NCBI GenBank assembly: GCA_011322715.1
Contig: DRLX01000460.1
Coordinates: 1-5,257, forward strand
Origin: Desulfobulbaceae bacterium
GTDB lineage: Bacteria > Desulfobacterota > Desulfobulbia > Desulfobulbales > Desulfobulbaceae
Direction of reading: 5' to 3'
DNA: 5,257 nucleotides
The notes under the pieces are model-generated. The model saw nothing but the letters and a program-made list of their open reading frames with translations, searched no databases and was not told the origin of the DNA. The position numbers and the translations under genes were made by a program. Of this stretch, positions 1 to 5,257 are shown one piece after another (within the stretch, counting starts at the first letter, position 1; every line of letters begins with the position of its first letter).

Positions 1-20
1 CTCCTACATGAGATTTACGT

Positions 21-1112
21 TTAAATAATCATGTTAAACAAAAATCCGGTGAAAAGAATCCCGCTGCCGACCACAGCGATGAATACGGCGATCAATTTTG
101 GTTTGAGTACCTTGCGCAGGATCACCATTTCCGGAAAGGAGAGAGCGATGACACTCATCATAAAGGCAAGCACCGTGCCAAGGGCCGCACCCTTACCGAG
201 CAGGGCCTCGACAATGGGAACGATGCCGGCGGCATTCGAATACATGGGGATGCCGACCAGAACAGCTGCCGGCACCGACCACCAGGCGTCCTTACCCATG
301 ATGGAAGCCATGAAGTCCTCGGGTACGTAGCCATGGATGGCTGCACCGACGCCGATACCGGCAACAACATAGATCCAGACCTTGCCGACGATATCGCGCA
401 CAGCTTCCCGGCCCCGTTCCAGCCGGTCCGCCCAGGTCAATTTTTCCTCAACTACCACCGCCTCGGCGGCCCGCAGTTCCTGGACCCAGTCTTCCACCCA
501 GTGCTCGAGATGAAAGCGACCGATGATCCAGCCGGAGACCATTGCAATAACCAGTCCGCTGGCCAGATAGATGGCGGCGATCTTCCAGCCCAGCAGTCCG
601 TAGAGCAGGACCAGGGCGATCTCGTTGACCATGGGAGCCGCGACAAGAAAGGAAAAAGTAACTCCCAGCGGCACTCCGGCCTGGACAAATCCCAAAAAAA
701 GCGGCACGGCTGAGCAGGAACAAAACGGGGTAACAATACCAAGCAGGGCCGCCATCACGTTGCCGGCGGTTTCCCTCTTTCCGGCCAGGTATTTCCGGGT
801 CCGCTCCTGGGTAAAGAAAGAACGAATCATGCCGACAATAAAGACAATCAGGGTCAACAGCATCATAACCTTGGGGACTTCAAAGACAAAAAACCTGATT
901 GTTTCCCCAAGGTGGCCTCCTTTTTCAAGGCCAAGCCAGGAATAGGTAAAGAGGTATGCAAAGGGGGCCAGCTGTTCGTAAATAACATACCAGAGAACAA
1001 GTCCGGCCATGCCCAGCACGGCGGCCTTCCCCTTATTGAGTCCTTTACCGTGTACTGAATTACCACTTCCGGTATCGACACAGTTGCATTCCGGTGTCTG
1101 TATAGGTTCCAT
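21..1112 (-). CDS. COG0701/ArsP-type permease (predicted metal or metalloid efflux)
   Basis: This 363-residue integral membrane protein belongs to the DUF318/ArsP_1 permease family (COG0701), whose members export arsenicals or metal ions across the inner membrane. The hallmark TPFCSCS is at residues 128-134, with Cys131 and Cys133 as likely metal-thiolate ligands. The second family signature, GIPMYSNAAG, is at about 287-296. About eight hydrophobic segments are visible in two clusters (roughly 30-220 and 240-363), separated by a charged cytoplasmic loop at about 203-235. The N-terminus carries an extra Cys pair (ECNC, Cys9 and Cys11) that could bind metal. The ATG start is supported by GAGGA six bases upstream. 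The gene follows a disrupted arsR on the same strand, which points to metalloid or metal response. The exact substrate (arsenite, organoarsenical, Cu/Zn) cannot be decided here. The family call is firm. Confidence 0.93.
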   Translation of the reverse strand: MEPIQTPECNCVDTGSGNSVHGKGLNKGKAAVLGMAGLVLWYVIYEQLAPFAYLFTYSWLGLEKGGHLGETIRFFVFEVPKVMMLLTLIVFIVGMIRSFFTQERTRKYLAGKRETAGNVMAALLGIVTPFCSCSAVPLFLGFVQAGVPLGVTFSFLVAAPMVNEIALVLLYGLLGWKIAAIYLASGLVIAMVSGWIIGRFHLEHWVEDWVQELRAAEAVVVEEKLTWADRLERGREAVRDIVGKVWIYVVAGIGVGAAIHGYVPEDFMASIMGKDAWWSVPAAVLVGIPMYSNAAGIVPIVEALLGKGAALGTVLAFMMSVIALSFPEMVILRKVLKPKLIAVFIAVVGSGILFTGFLFNMII

Positions 1113-1118
1113 ATTTTT

Positions 1119-1123
1119 TCCTC
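1119..1123 (-). promoter_or_regulatory. Ribosome binding site of the permease, overlapping the arsR stop
   Basis: On the minus strand GAGGA lies six bases before the permease ATG. The ancestral arsR stop codon TGA (1122-1124) overlaps it. This arrangement suggests translational coupling in the original arsR-permease operon, so permease translation may have depended on ribosomes finishing arsR. Confidence 0.7.
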
Positions 1124-1226
1124 AGTTGTTCTCAGAGCAACGCAAGAGGGTCGTGACTTCGGCCAACGACCTCCGCATGTCCGTCAATAATTCGTCATCA
1201 TCAAGCCATTGGTACAGTTCAACCAA

Positions 1227-1388
1227 GATGAACTCGTAAAAAATCTAGTCAATGCTTAAAGATGGCTAAGTAAAAACACAGATATACAAGGAGTACTGTC
1301 CTGTGGCGGGTCTTGACTATACATGTAGTATGTCGAGAATCGCCACAGGACACACGACGCAGTAGATCGAAGTTTTTACGACGCCATC
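1227..1388. mobile_element. MITE-like element 2 (about 162 bp) inserted in the 3' third of arsR
   Basis: The two ends are inverted repeats. Reading inward, the low-coordinate end is GATGAACTCGTAAAAAATC and the high-coordinate end is GATGGCGTCGTAAAAACTTC; similarity continues to about base 28. AACCAA flanks it on both sides (1221-1226 and 1389-1394). The match can be extended to TCAACCAA (1219-1226 and 1387-1394) if the element is taken as 160 bp, so the target duplication is 6-8 bp. A strong hairpin sits in the centre. No transposase is encoded, so mobilisation would need an element with matching ends elsewhere. Removing it joins MLV to ELYQWLDDDE in frame. The ends resemble the TCGTAAAAAGTC-type repeat ends I associate with deltaproteobacterial genomes; that comparison is from memory and unverified. 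Confidence 0.82.
1297..1352. repeat. Long hairpin inside MITE-like element 2
   Basis: A perfect 12-base inverted repeat, TGTCCTGTGGCG at 1297-1308 and CGCCACAGGACA at 1341-1352, encloses 32 bases. A second stem forms inside: TCTTGAC (1311-1317) pairs with GTCGAGA (1331-1337) with one G-T wobble. In an arsR-permease transcript this would fold as a stable stem. It has no T-tract on the minus strand, so it is not a typical intrinsic terminator. It could slow polymerase or protect RNA ends. Confidence 0.7.
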
Positions 1389-1591
1389 AACCAACATGGT
1401 TTCCACATACACGGACTGGCTTCCATCACTCAAACTGAAAATCATCCGACTTCCCTGCCGTTCTTTTTCTATAAAGCCGGCATGTTCAAGGATCTTCAAA
1501 TGACTGGAAACCGTTGGCTGGGCGAGCCCCGGCACCCTTTGTATTTCACGGGCACAAAGCCGGTGGCCCTGTAACAGTTAAATAAGTCTTA

Positions 1592-1748
1592 GGGGCCGGA
1601 AGAAAATAATTATTCCAGAATGCGCCGGATTTTACTTCAGATTCAAGGCGTGAAAAAGGGCGCATATTAACGATATGTAACCTTTTTCACAACGAAGAAG
1701 CTGGAGCAAAAGACAAGCAGAATGAAATAATTATTTTTCAACGGGCCC
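1592..1748. mobile_element. MITE-like element 1 (about 157 bp imperfect palindrome) inserted in the 5' part of arsR
   Basis: The element is nearly one long imperfect palindrome centred at base 1670. Reading inward, one end is GGGGCCGGAAGAAAATAATT and the other is GGGCCCGTTGAAAAATAATT. Both arms share AATAATTATT near the end, a TTTT block in the middle, GTGAAAAAGG, and CATAT at the tip (1663-1667 and ATATG 1673-1677). TTA flanks it at 1589-1591 and 1749-1751; CTTA can be read if one base is shared with the end. No open frame of interest lies within. It interrupts arsR after codon 18, and translation of the first piece ends within it at a TGA (1738-1740). The whole element would fold into a single long stem in RNA. 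A structural, non-autonomous repeat is the best description; its transposase partner is unknown. Confidence 0.82.
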
Positions 1749-1827
1749 TTACCCTGCCTGGATCAGACAGGGCCTTCATAACTGAAATAAACTCATCCAT
1801 AGCAGCTTTGTTTTCGATAATCTCTAT

Positions 1828-1872
1828 ATCGCCATTTAACGATTAAAATAAACCGGATATTCTTTTTGTCAA
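1828..1872 (-). promoter_or_regulatory. Candidate arsR operon promoter with overlapping operator dyad
   Basis: On the minus strand a perfect -35 TTGACA (1867-1872) is followed after 16 bases by TATTTT (1845-1850) as a plausible -10. Just downstream, where transcription should begin, ATCG (1840-1843 on the minus strand) and CGAT (1828-1831) form a dyad with eight bases between. A second dyad, CGATA and TATCG (1815-1831), overlaps it. A dyad over the start point, 30-45 bases upstream of an arsR ATG, is where ArsR-family operators are normally found. No binding is shown; the promoter is a motif match only. Confidence 0.55.
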
Positions 1873-1970
1873 TCTTTTTTTTAAGGGAGACAAAGGGAGT
1901 ATTGCAACAAGCGCAGGCTGTAATCTTTACCCGGTTTCTTCAAAAAGAAGCACGCCGTCCAACTTTCACA
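1873..1970. other. Gap between the ClC gene and the arsR promoter
   Basis: There is no gene here. On the minus strand, just past the ClC stop, CTTC-TTTTT-GAAG (about 1940-1952) can form only a short stem and no run of T follows, so no convincing intrinsic terminator is visible. Transcription from the ClC gene could therefore continue into the arsR region. An A-rich run lies just upstream of the arsR -35. Confidence 0.4.
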
Positions 1971-3656
1971 CTATTTTTCCGTATCTGTTTCGAAAAGCAA
2001 ATACTTTTCCAGATCATCCCATACCTCAGCTGTGCCTATACACAAGACCTGATCTTCGGCCTGCAACCGCAAAGTATCATACGAGAGCAGGGAGTGGCGG
2101 CCGCGAAAGACGGCAACGATGCGTACCAGTTCCCTTTTTTCCTCGGGCAACACATCCATGATTTCAGCAATCGTCTTCCCGGCTGCAGGAACCCTCACCC
2201 TGCCCATACGCAACTGTTTTTCATCGGAAAGATCTATCGGAATCCCTGTTTTCAGAAGTTGCTGCAATTTAATATGTTCGCGCGGACCGGCTAACCGGAC
2301 TTCATGGGCATTAAGGATATGTAAAGCGGCAAGCATGTATTCTGCATGGTGGGCGGGTGAATGTTCCCGACCCTCAACCTGGGCCTCGTACAGACATGGA
2401 TACGATAAATGGTCCGCAAGCAGATACTGAATAAAATAACTGATGGAAACGGCCAGGGCCGTTACAACCAGAAGCTGATAGCCCCCTGTCATCTCAACAA
2501 CCATAAGCAGGGTGGCAATGGGAACCCGCCCGGCGGCACCGAACACCGCCGACATGCCGACAATGACAAAAGGGGCCATGGGCAGATGGAAAATCGTTGC
2601 CAACGCACCGCCAAGCATGGCCCCCACATAGAGACTGGGCGCAAAGACACCGCCCGACCCACCTGAAGAAACCGTGAGTGACATGGCGACTATTTTGGCC
2701 AATGGCAGGATACACAACAGCCACAGTCCGAGTTTCCCATCAATTGCCAACTGAATCCACCCATATCCCCCGCCGAGAACCTGCGGCAGTGCCAGGGCAA
2801 GAAGACCAAGTAAAAGACCGCCTATCGCCGGTTTGACATGGGGAGGACAGGGAATTTTATGGAAGAGATCACGCATTCCATAAAAGGCCGGCGGCAGGGC
2901 GGTTGCCACAATACCGGACACGATCCCGAGAATCAGATACCACCCATATTCAGAGGTTGTCGGCAACAGTAAAGAATCCGGGACGATAAAAAGAGGGGTA
3001 AAATCAGCAAACAGGCCATTGAGGCCATAGGCAACGATTGATGCCACCATGGTGTAAAGCAACGCGGATGCTTCAAACTCCATACCGCCATACAGGACCT
3101 CAATGGCAAAAAAGGCGGTGCCGACCGGAGAACGGAAGATGGCGGCAAGGCCGGCGGCCATTCCCATGATAATCAACAACCGCCGGTCTTCATCGGACCG
3201 ATGACCGAAATCAGCATAGATCGAACCAACACCAGCCGTGATAAGGGCTGTCGGCCCTTCCCGTCCGGCAGCTCCACCGGAACCAATGGTGATCGCCGAG
3301 GCAATGGTTTTAATCGGCGCCACCCGGGGCCGAAGATATCCCTTCATGTGATGAAAAGCTTTAACGACGGTATCAGAGCCATGTCCTTCCGCCTCCGGAG
3401 CGAAAAAATAGACGAGAAAACCGGAAATCAGGCCGCCTATTGTTGTCACAACCGGGATCAGCCACAGGCCATGTGGTCCGATTACCTGAACCAGATGCCC
3501 TCCTTCGGTAGGCAGACCGGGAGCTGAATACCCGGCAATGGTTCCCTGGAAAAAGAATGAAATATAATGGAGCAGTACATTAAAAAGCTGGGCGGCACCG
3601 GCTCCGACAATCCCAAGGAGAAAGGCATCAAGTATAAGCTTATGCTGGCGTTTCAT
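1971..3656 (-). CDS. ClC-family chloride transporter/channel with C-terminal TrkA-C-like domain
   Basis: This 561-residue membrane protein carries the ClC signatures in order. GHGSD (91-95) is in the place of the first anion-binding loop. GSGGAAGREGP (125-135) includes the gating glutamate Glu133. SGGSGGVFAP (331-340) is the third pore motif. In the helix that normally carries the internal proton glutamate, the sequence is FAIEVLY (183-189). Glu186 aligns with the first Glu of the E. coli EE pair and Val187 with the second, which may indicate a channel or altered proton coupling. After the last membrane helix (ending near 415), residues about 475-555 resemble a TrkA-C/RCK-C ligand-binding domain rather than CBS domains. 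It sits upstream of arsR on the same strand with 170 bases between. No strong Shine-Dalgarno precedes the ATG, and no better start was found. The family call is firm; channel versus antiporter is open. Confidence 0.95.
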   Translation of the reverse strand: MKRQHKLILDAFLLGIVGAGAAQLFNVLLHYISFFFQGTIAGYSAPGLPTEGGHLVQVIGPHGLWLIPVVTTIGGLISGFLVYFFAPEAEGHGSDTVVKAFHHMKGYLRPRVAPIKTIASAITIGSGGAAGREGPTALITAGVGSIYADFGHRSDEDRRLLIIMGMAAGLAAIFRSPVGTAFFAIEVLYGGMEFEASALLYTMVASIVAYGLNGLFADFTPLFIVPDSLLLPTTSEYGWYLILGIVSGIVATALPPAFYGMRDLFHKIPCPPHVKPAIGGLLLGLLALALPQVLGGGYGWIQLAIDGKLGLWLLCILPLAKIVAMSLTVSSGGSGGVFAPSLYVGAMLGGALATIFHLPMAPFVIVGMSAVFGAAGRVPIATLLMVVEMTGGYQLLVVTALAVSISYFIQYLLADHLSYPCLYEAQVEGREHSPAHHAEYMLAALHILNAHEVRLAGPREHIKLQQLLKTGIPIDLSDEKQLRMGRVRVPAAGKTIAEIMDVLPEEKRELVRIVAVFRGRHSLLSYDTLRLQAEDQVLCIGTAEVWDDLEKYLLFETDTEK

Positions 3657-3682
3657 AGAAGTTTTTTTAGATCAAGTATATG

Positions 3683-3709
3683 ATGGATATCTTTTTGGGA
3701 CCTATCCAT
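3683..3709. repeat. Inverted repeat upstream of the ClC gene
   Basis: ATGGATA (3683-3689) and TATCCAT (3703-3709) are a perfect 7-base inverted repeat with 13 bases between, 27-53 bases before the ClC ATG. On the minus strand TATACT (3675-3680) next to it could serve as a -10, but no good -35 is found at the right distance. The repeat could be an operator or a leader hairpin of the ClC gene. Confidence 0.35.
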
Positions 3710-4195
3710 TTATTGGAGGGAACAAATTGGTGGAACAGTGAAAAATTTTCACATCCCATCATGCTCTGTACGGAAATGCATCGTTTGCATCATGTTTTTA
3801 TCTTGTCGGCAATAGCGCATATTAGAAGTGATATCTACATTTTTTCCCTCCCAAAGATCATTTCCGAGTCTTTGTCTTTTACCCCACTTTCACCTGTTTC
3901 CGGACCGGCCATCTCTGTTTTTCCGGATTATGGCAAAATATTTTTTTCCACGGCCTGAGTCTACCTCATGCCACAAAGAACGCCCGCACATATCATTTTT
4001 ACTGATAGTCATTGCATCAGTATTTCTTTTTACTGACCACATTGTGTCTTTCTTACTGGACAAGTCATCTCTTCATCCTTACTCTTTTCAATACAGAGAT
4101 AAAAGATACAACTATAACTATTGAAAGGGAAAATCTGGAGTCATCATTTTAGTGCCGATACAAAGAATGTTCCATATCTTTTTCCAGGCTCAACA
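3710..4195. other. AT-rich intergenic stretch without a convincing gene
   Basis: Two overlapping plus-strand frames here (3680-3958 and 3828-4124) lack good ribosome binding sites. Their products are low-complexity (Ser, Phe, Ile, His rich) and resemble no family I recognise, so I treat them as chance. Small symmetric sites are visible: GTGAAAA and TTTTCAC around base 3745, and ATGCA and TGCAT at 3776-3790. The region separates divergent genes (ClC on minus, exported protein on plus), so regulatory sites for both are expected. An unannotated small RNA cannot be ruled out. Confidence 0.4.
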
Positions 4196-4223
4196 TTGAC
4201 ATGACACTGTGTATCAATAAATT
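4196..4223 (+). promoter_or_regulatory. Candidate promoter for the exported-protein gene
   Basis: TTGACA (4196-4201) is a perfect -35, followed after 16 bases by TAAATT (4218-4223), a four-of-six match to the -10. Transcription would begin near 4230 and leave a leader of about 185 bases before the ATG at 4417. The call is based on motifs only. Confidence 0.45.
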
Positions 4224-4325
4224 TTCTGTAAATTTTTTCTCTGGGCAGAGACAAACCCTACGGTATGATACAGGGATAACAACCGGTACAAGTACTCAAT
4301 CCGGCAAGAATGATAACTTCACGAG

Positions 4326-4377
4326 AAGGAGGTGATTGCATTTTCAACATGTGAAACTGAGCAACAATAAGTGTTAA
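4326..4377 (+). other. Orphan near-perfect Shine-Dalgarno with possible 13-codon leader ORF
   Basis: AAGGAGGTGAT (4326-4336) matches the anti-Shine-Dalgarno end of 16S rRNA over 11 bases, far stronger than the site of any gene in the window. Behind it is TTG at 4336-4338, which would open a 13-codon frame ending TAA at 4375-4377 (product LHFQHVKLSNNKC), but the spacing is unusually short. GTG at 4332 opens an alternative 12-codon frame. The ATG at 4349 is followed directly by a stop. It could be a leader-peptide or ribosome standby site for the gene at 4417, or a remnant of a lost start. Confidence 0.3.
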
Positions 4378-4404
4378 ACCAGGCGATTAATATCCAATCA
4401 ATGA

Positions 4405-4410
4405 CGGAGG
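4405..4410 (+). promoter_or_regulatory. Ribosome binding site of the exported-protein gene
   Basis: CGGAGG lies six bases before ATG 4417. This fixes the start and gives a protein that begins with a proper signal peptide. Confidence 0.75.
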
Positions 4411-4416
4411 CACAAA

Positions 4417-4812
4417 ATGAAAAAGAGAATATTATCCATTATCCTGCTGTTTGCATTTCTATCAATTCCGGTATGGGCACTGGCGGCAACAGTTGAAGGA
4501 ACAGTCCAGGGGTTACATTGCGTACAGATGGGAAAAACCTGTCCCGTTGACAAACAGGATCCTATTGCAGCTTTGGAAAGCACTTTTGTTGTACTCTCCT
4601 CCAGCGGCAGTTATTACCTCGTTCCCAACCTTGACAGAGCAGTGCTTGCCAGACATTTAACAGACCAGGTTCGTATTTCAGGAAATATCAGCAGCAAATA
4701 TAATTCCATCGTTGCCGACAAAGTCGAAGTCAAAAAAGATGGCAAATGGAAGACGGTCTGGTCCAAGGAAATGCAGAAAGAAATGGATGAATTGCTTGAA
4801 ACCGGTGCATAA
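4417..4812 (+). CDS. Small exported protein of unknown function with a CX6C pair
   Basis: This is a 131-residue protein. Residues 1-23 are a Sec signal peptide (KKR, a hydrophobic core, then ALA before Ala24), so the mature protein is expected in the periplasm. There is no lipobox. The mature part opens with EGTVQGLHC, then Cys35 and Cys42 (CVQMGKTC), followed by alternating beta-like strands (FVVLSSSGSYYLVPNL, then VRISGNISSKY, then IVADKVEVKKDGKWKTVW) and a charged helical tail. The pattern of short strands with a V-x-G-x-V type opening resembles a small OB-fold-like barrel. The two cysteines could form a disulfide or bind a metal or haem; no CXXCH motif is present. I do not recognise a named family. 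It appears monocistronic: its own ribosome site lies upstream and a hairpin lies downstream. Confidence 0.88.
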   Translation: MKKRILSIILLFAFLSIPVWALAATVEGTVQGLHCVQMGKTCPVDKQDPIAALESTFVVLSSSGSYYLVPNLDRAVLARHLTDQVRISGNISSKYNSIVADKVEVKKDGKWKTVWSKEMQKEMDELLETGA

Positions 4813-4834
4813 TTAGCAACGGTTCAGTCAGACC

Positions 4835-4897
4835 AATCTGACGGTCACTCTTTAGTCGGTAGTCAGGAGTAGCCGTCAGATTATCCCCCGCCTTTTT
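4835..4897 (+). terminator. Probable terminator hairpin after the exported-protein gene
   Basis: AATCTGACGG (4835-4844) and CCGTCAGATT (4873-4882) are a perfect 10-base inverted repeat. ACTC (4847-4850) and GAGT (4867-4870) extend the stem inward. TTTTT follows at 4893-4897, ten bases past the stem, which is further than in a textbook intrinsic terminator. A competing small hairpin, GTCAGA (4827-4832) with TCTGAC (4837-4842), uses the same left arm. Confidence 0.5.
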
Positions 4898-5180
4898 ACC
4901 ATCATATCTGATTGGCAAGATTTTCTTATACGTATTTCGTTTCCTCTTTTCTCTGAAACATTTTCCTCACCGTCAGTTATTGAAATGCCTGCCGGCATGT
5001 CCATATAACAAAATGCTTTTTTGTAAATATATTCAAATATATTCCATCCTTGCATCATTCATTCCGGTCTCTTCCAGACCATAGACAACGAGACTGATTT
5101 CGCACTGATTTATCTCTTTAAAAGAGGTAAAACCTGCATGAAAGCCCGGATATCAACACCGACGAACTAAACCTCTCCGG
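4898..5180. other. AT-rich stretch with no convincing gene
   Basis: A 60-codon minus-strand frame (4876-5058) has no family resemblance and overlaps the terminator hairpin, so I do not call it. Visible landmarks are two exact tandem copies of AAATATATTC (5025-5044), the palindrome TGCCGGCA near 4990, and CTCTTT-A-AAAGAG near 5114-5126. An ATG at 5138 behind AAGAGG opens only a 10-codon frame (MKARISTPTN), too short to claim. Confidence 0.4.
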
Positions 5181-5257
5181 TCATCCTGATGGGACAGCAA
5201 AAAGAACCACAAAGGCCAAAATAAGAGTGACAAAAAATATCCAAATCTTCTTACGTA
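5181..5257 (-). CDS. Possible tail of a small membrane protein running off the right edge
   Basis: On the minus strand one frame enters from the right edge as RKKIWIFF, then VTLILAFVVLFAVPSG, and stops at TGA (5181-5183). A short positive patch followed by a clean hydrophobic helix is typical of a real membrane segment: either the C-terminal anchor of a longer protein or a very small membrane peptide whose start lies just outside. A second frame is also open and hydrophobic over the same bases, so base composition alone could explain the pattern. Confidence is low because only 24 codons are visible. Confidence 0.3.
   Translation of the reverse strand, partial: RKKIWIFFVTLILAFVVLFAVPSG

Larger units (their letters stand above)
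1122..1800 (-). pseudogene. ArsR-family repressor gene split by two MITE-like insertions
   Basis: Three collinear pieces on the minus strand make one ArsR/SmtB winged-helix repressor. Piece 1 (1800 to about 1749) starts at ATG and reads MDEFISVMKALSDPGRVR, the classic ArsR N-terminal motif. Piece 2 (about 1591-1389) reads RLCAREIQR, then PGLAQPTVSSHLKILEHAG (the recognition helix), then IEKERQGSRMIFSL (the wing), ending at YVETMLV. Piece 3 (about 1220-1122) reads ELYQWLDDDELL, then a helix, to LLRCSENN and TGA. Removing both inserts with one copy of each target duplication leaves 351 bases, 116 residues plus stop, the usual family length. Codon 21, where relatives usually have Lys or Arg, is TAA. 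The only candidate metal ligand in the usual alpha-3 position is Cys29 (LCAREI), where ArsR normally has CxC. Internal GTG-started translation of piece 2 would lack the N-terminal helices. A functional product is unlikely. Confidence 0.9.

Noticed and set aside
333..713. Plus-strand 126-codon frame opposite the permease
   Set aside because: It is a shadow of the well-supported permease coding sequence, with no ribosome site and no family resemblance.
1224..1252. Outward promoter at the permease-facing end of element 2 (TTGACT on the minus strand)
   Set aside because: The -35 match is good, but no acceptable -10 lies 16-18 bases away; the best candidate, ATCTTG, is poor.
1317..1535. A 72-residue winged-helix protein as a complete gene
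   Set aside because: Its start is an internal GTG in the middle of an ArsR domain, and its last 23 residues are read from the inserted element at 1227-1388. It is the middle piece of the broken arsR.
1866..2294. Plus-strand 142-codon frame opposite the end of the ClC gene
   Set aside because: Most of it is antisense to the ClC C-terminal domain, and its product resembles nothing recognisable.
3680..4124. Two overlapping plus-strand frames in the AT-rich gap
   Set aside because: They have no ribosome site, low-complexity products, and overlap each other in different frames.
5025..5044. Two tandem AAATATATTC copies as an origin or CRISPR-like repeat
   Set aside because: Only two adjacent 10-mers with no spacers and no further copies nearby; likely chance in AT-rich DNA.

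Overview
The window looks like ordinary chromosome from a Gram-negative bacterium of moderate GC content. The exported protein has a typical Sec signal peptide, and the gene order (ClC transporter, ArsR regulator, COG0701 permease) plus the style of the short repeats suggest a sulfate-reducer-like deltaproteobacterium (Desulfobacterota). That placement is an inference from general resemblance, not a demonstrated assignment.

Layout. Bases 21-1112 (minus) encode a COG0701/ArsP-type metal or metalloid permease. Upstream of it, bases 1122-1800 (minus) hold a broken ArsR-family repressor gene. Bases 1971-3656 (minus) encode a ClC chloride transporter/channel with a C-terminal TrkA-C-like domain. 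Bases 3657-4416 are an AT-rich intergenic stretch that contains a candidate promoter and a long leader for the next gene. Bases 4417-4812 (plus) encode a small exported protein of unknown function, followed by a hairpin that probably ends transcription. Bases 4898-5180 show no convincing gene. The right edge may carry the tail of a small membrane protein on the minus strand.

The main result is the arsR gene. No intact reading frame is annotated there, but three separate fragments read through as one regulator once two small palindromic elements are removed. The first (about 157 bp, 1592-1748) is flanked by a TTA duplication. The second (about 162 bp, 1227-1388) is flanked by an AACCAA duplication. 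Removing each element with one copy of its duplication leaves exactly 351 bases, or 116 codons plus stop. This is the normal length of an ArsR protein, with its winged-helix motifs in order. One extra in-frame TAA remains at codon 21. The regulator has therefore been inactivated by two independent insertions of non-autonomous, MITE-like elements and probably a point mutation.

Working together: arsR and the permease formed a two-gene metal-response operon, with the arsR stop codon overlapping the permease ribosome binding site. A sigma70-like promoter with an overlapping ATCG/CGAT dyad lies just upstream of arsR. Loss of the repressor, plus two hairpin elements inside the operon leader, should have changed permease control. 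The direction of that change cannot be read from sequence alone.
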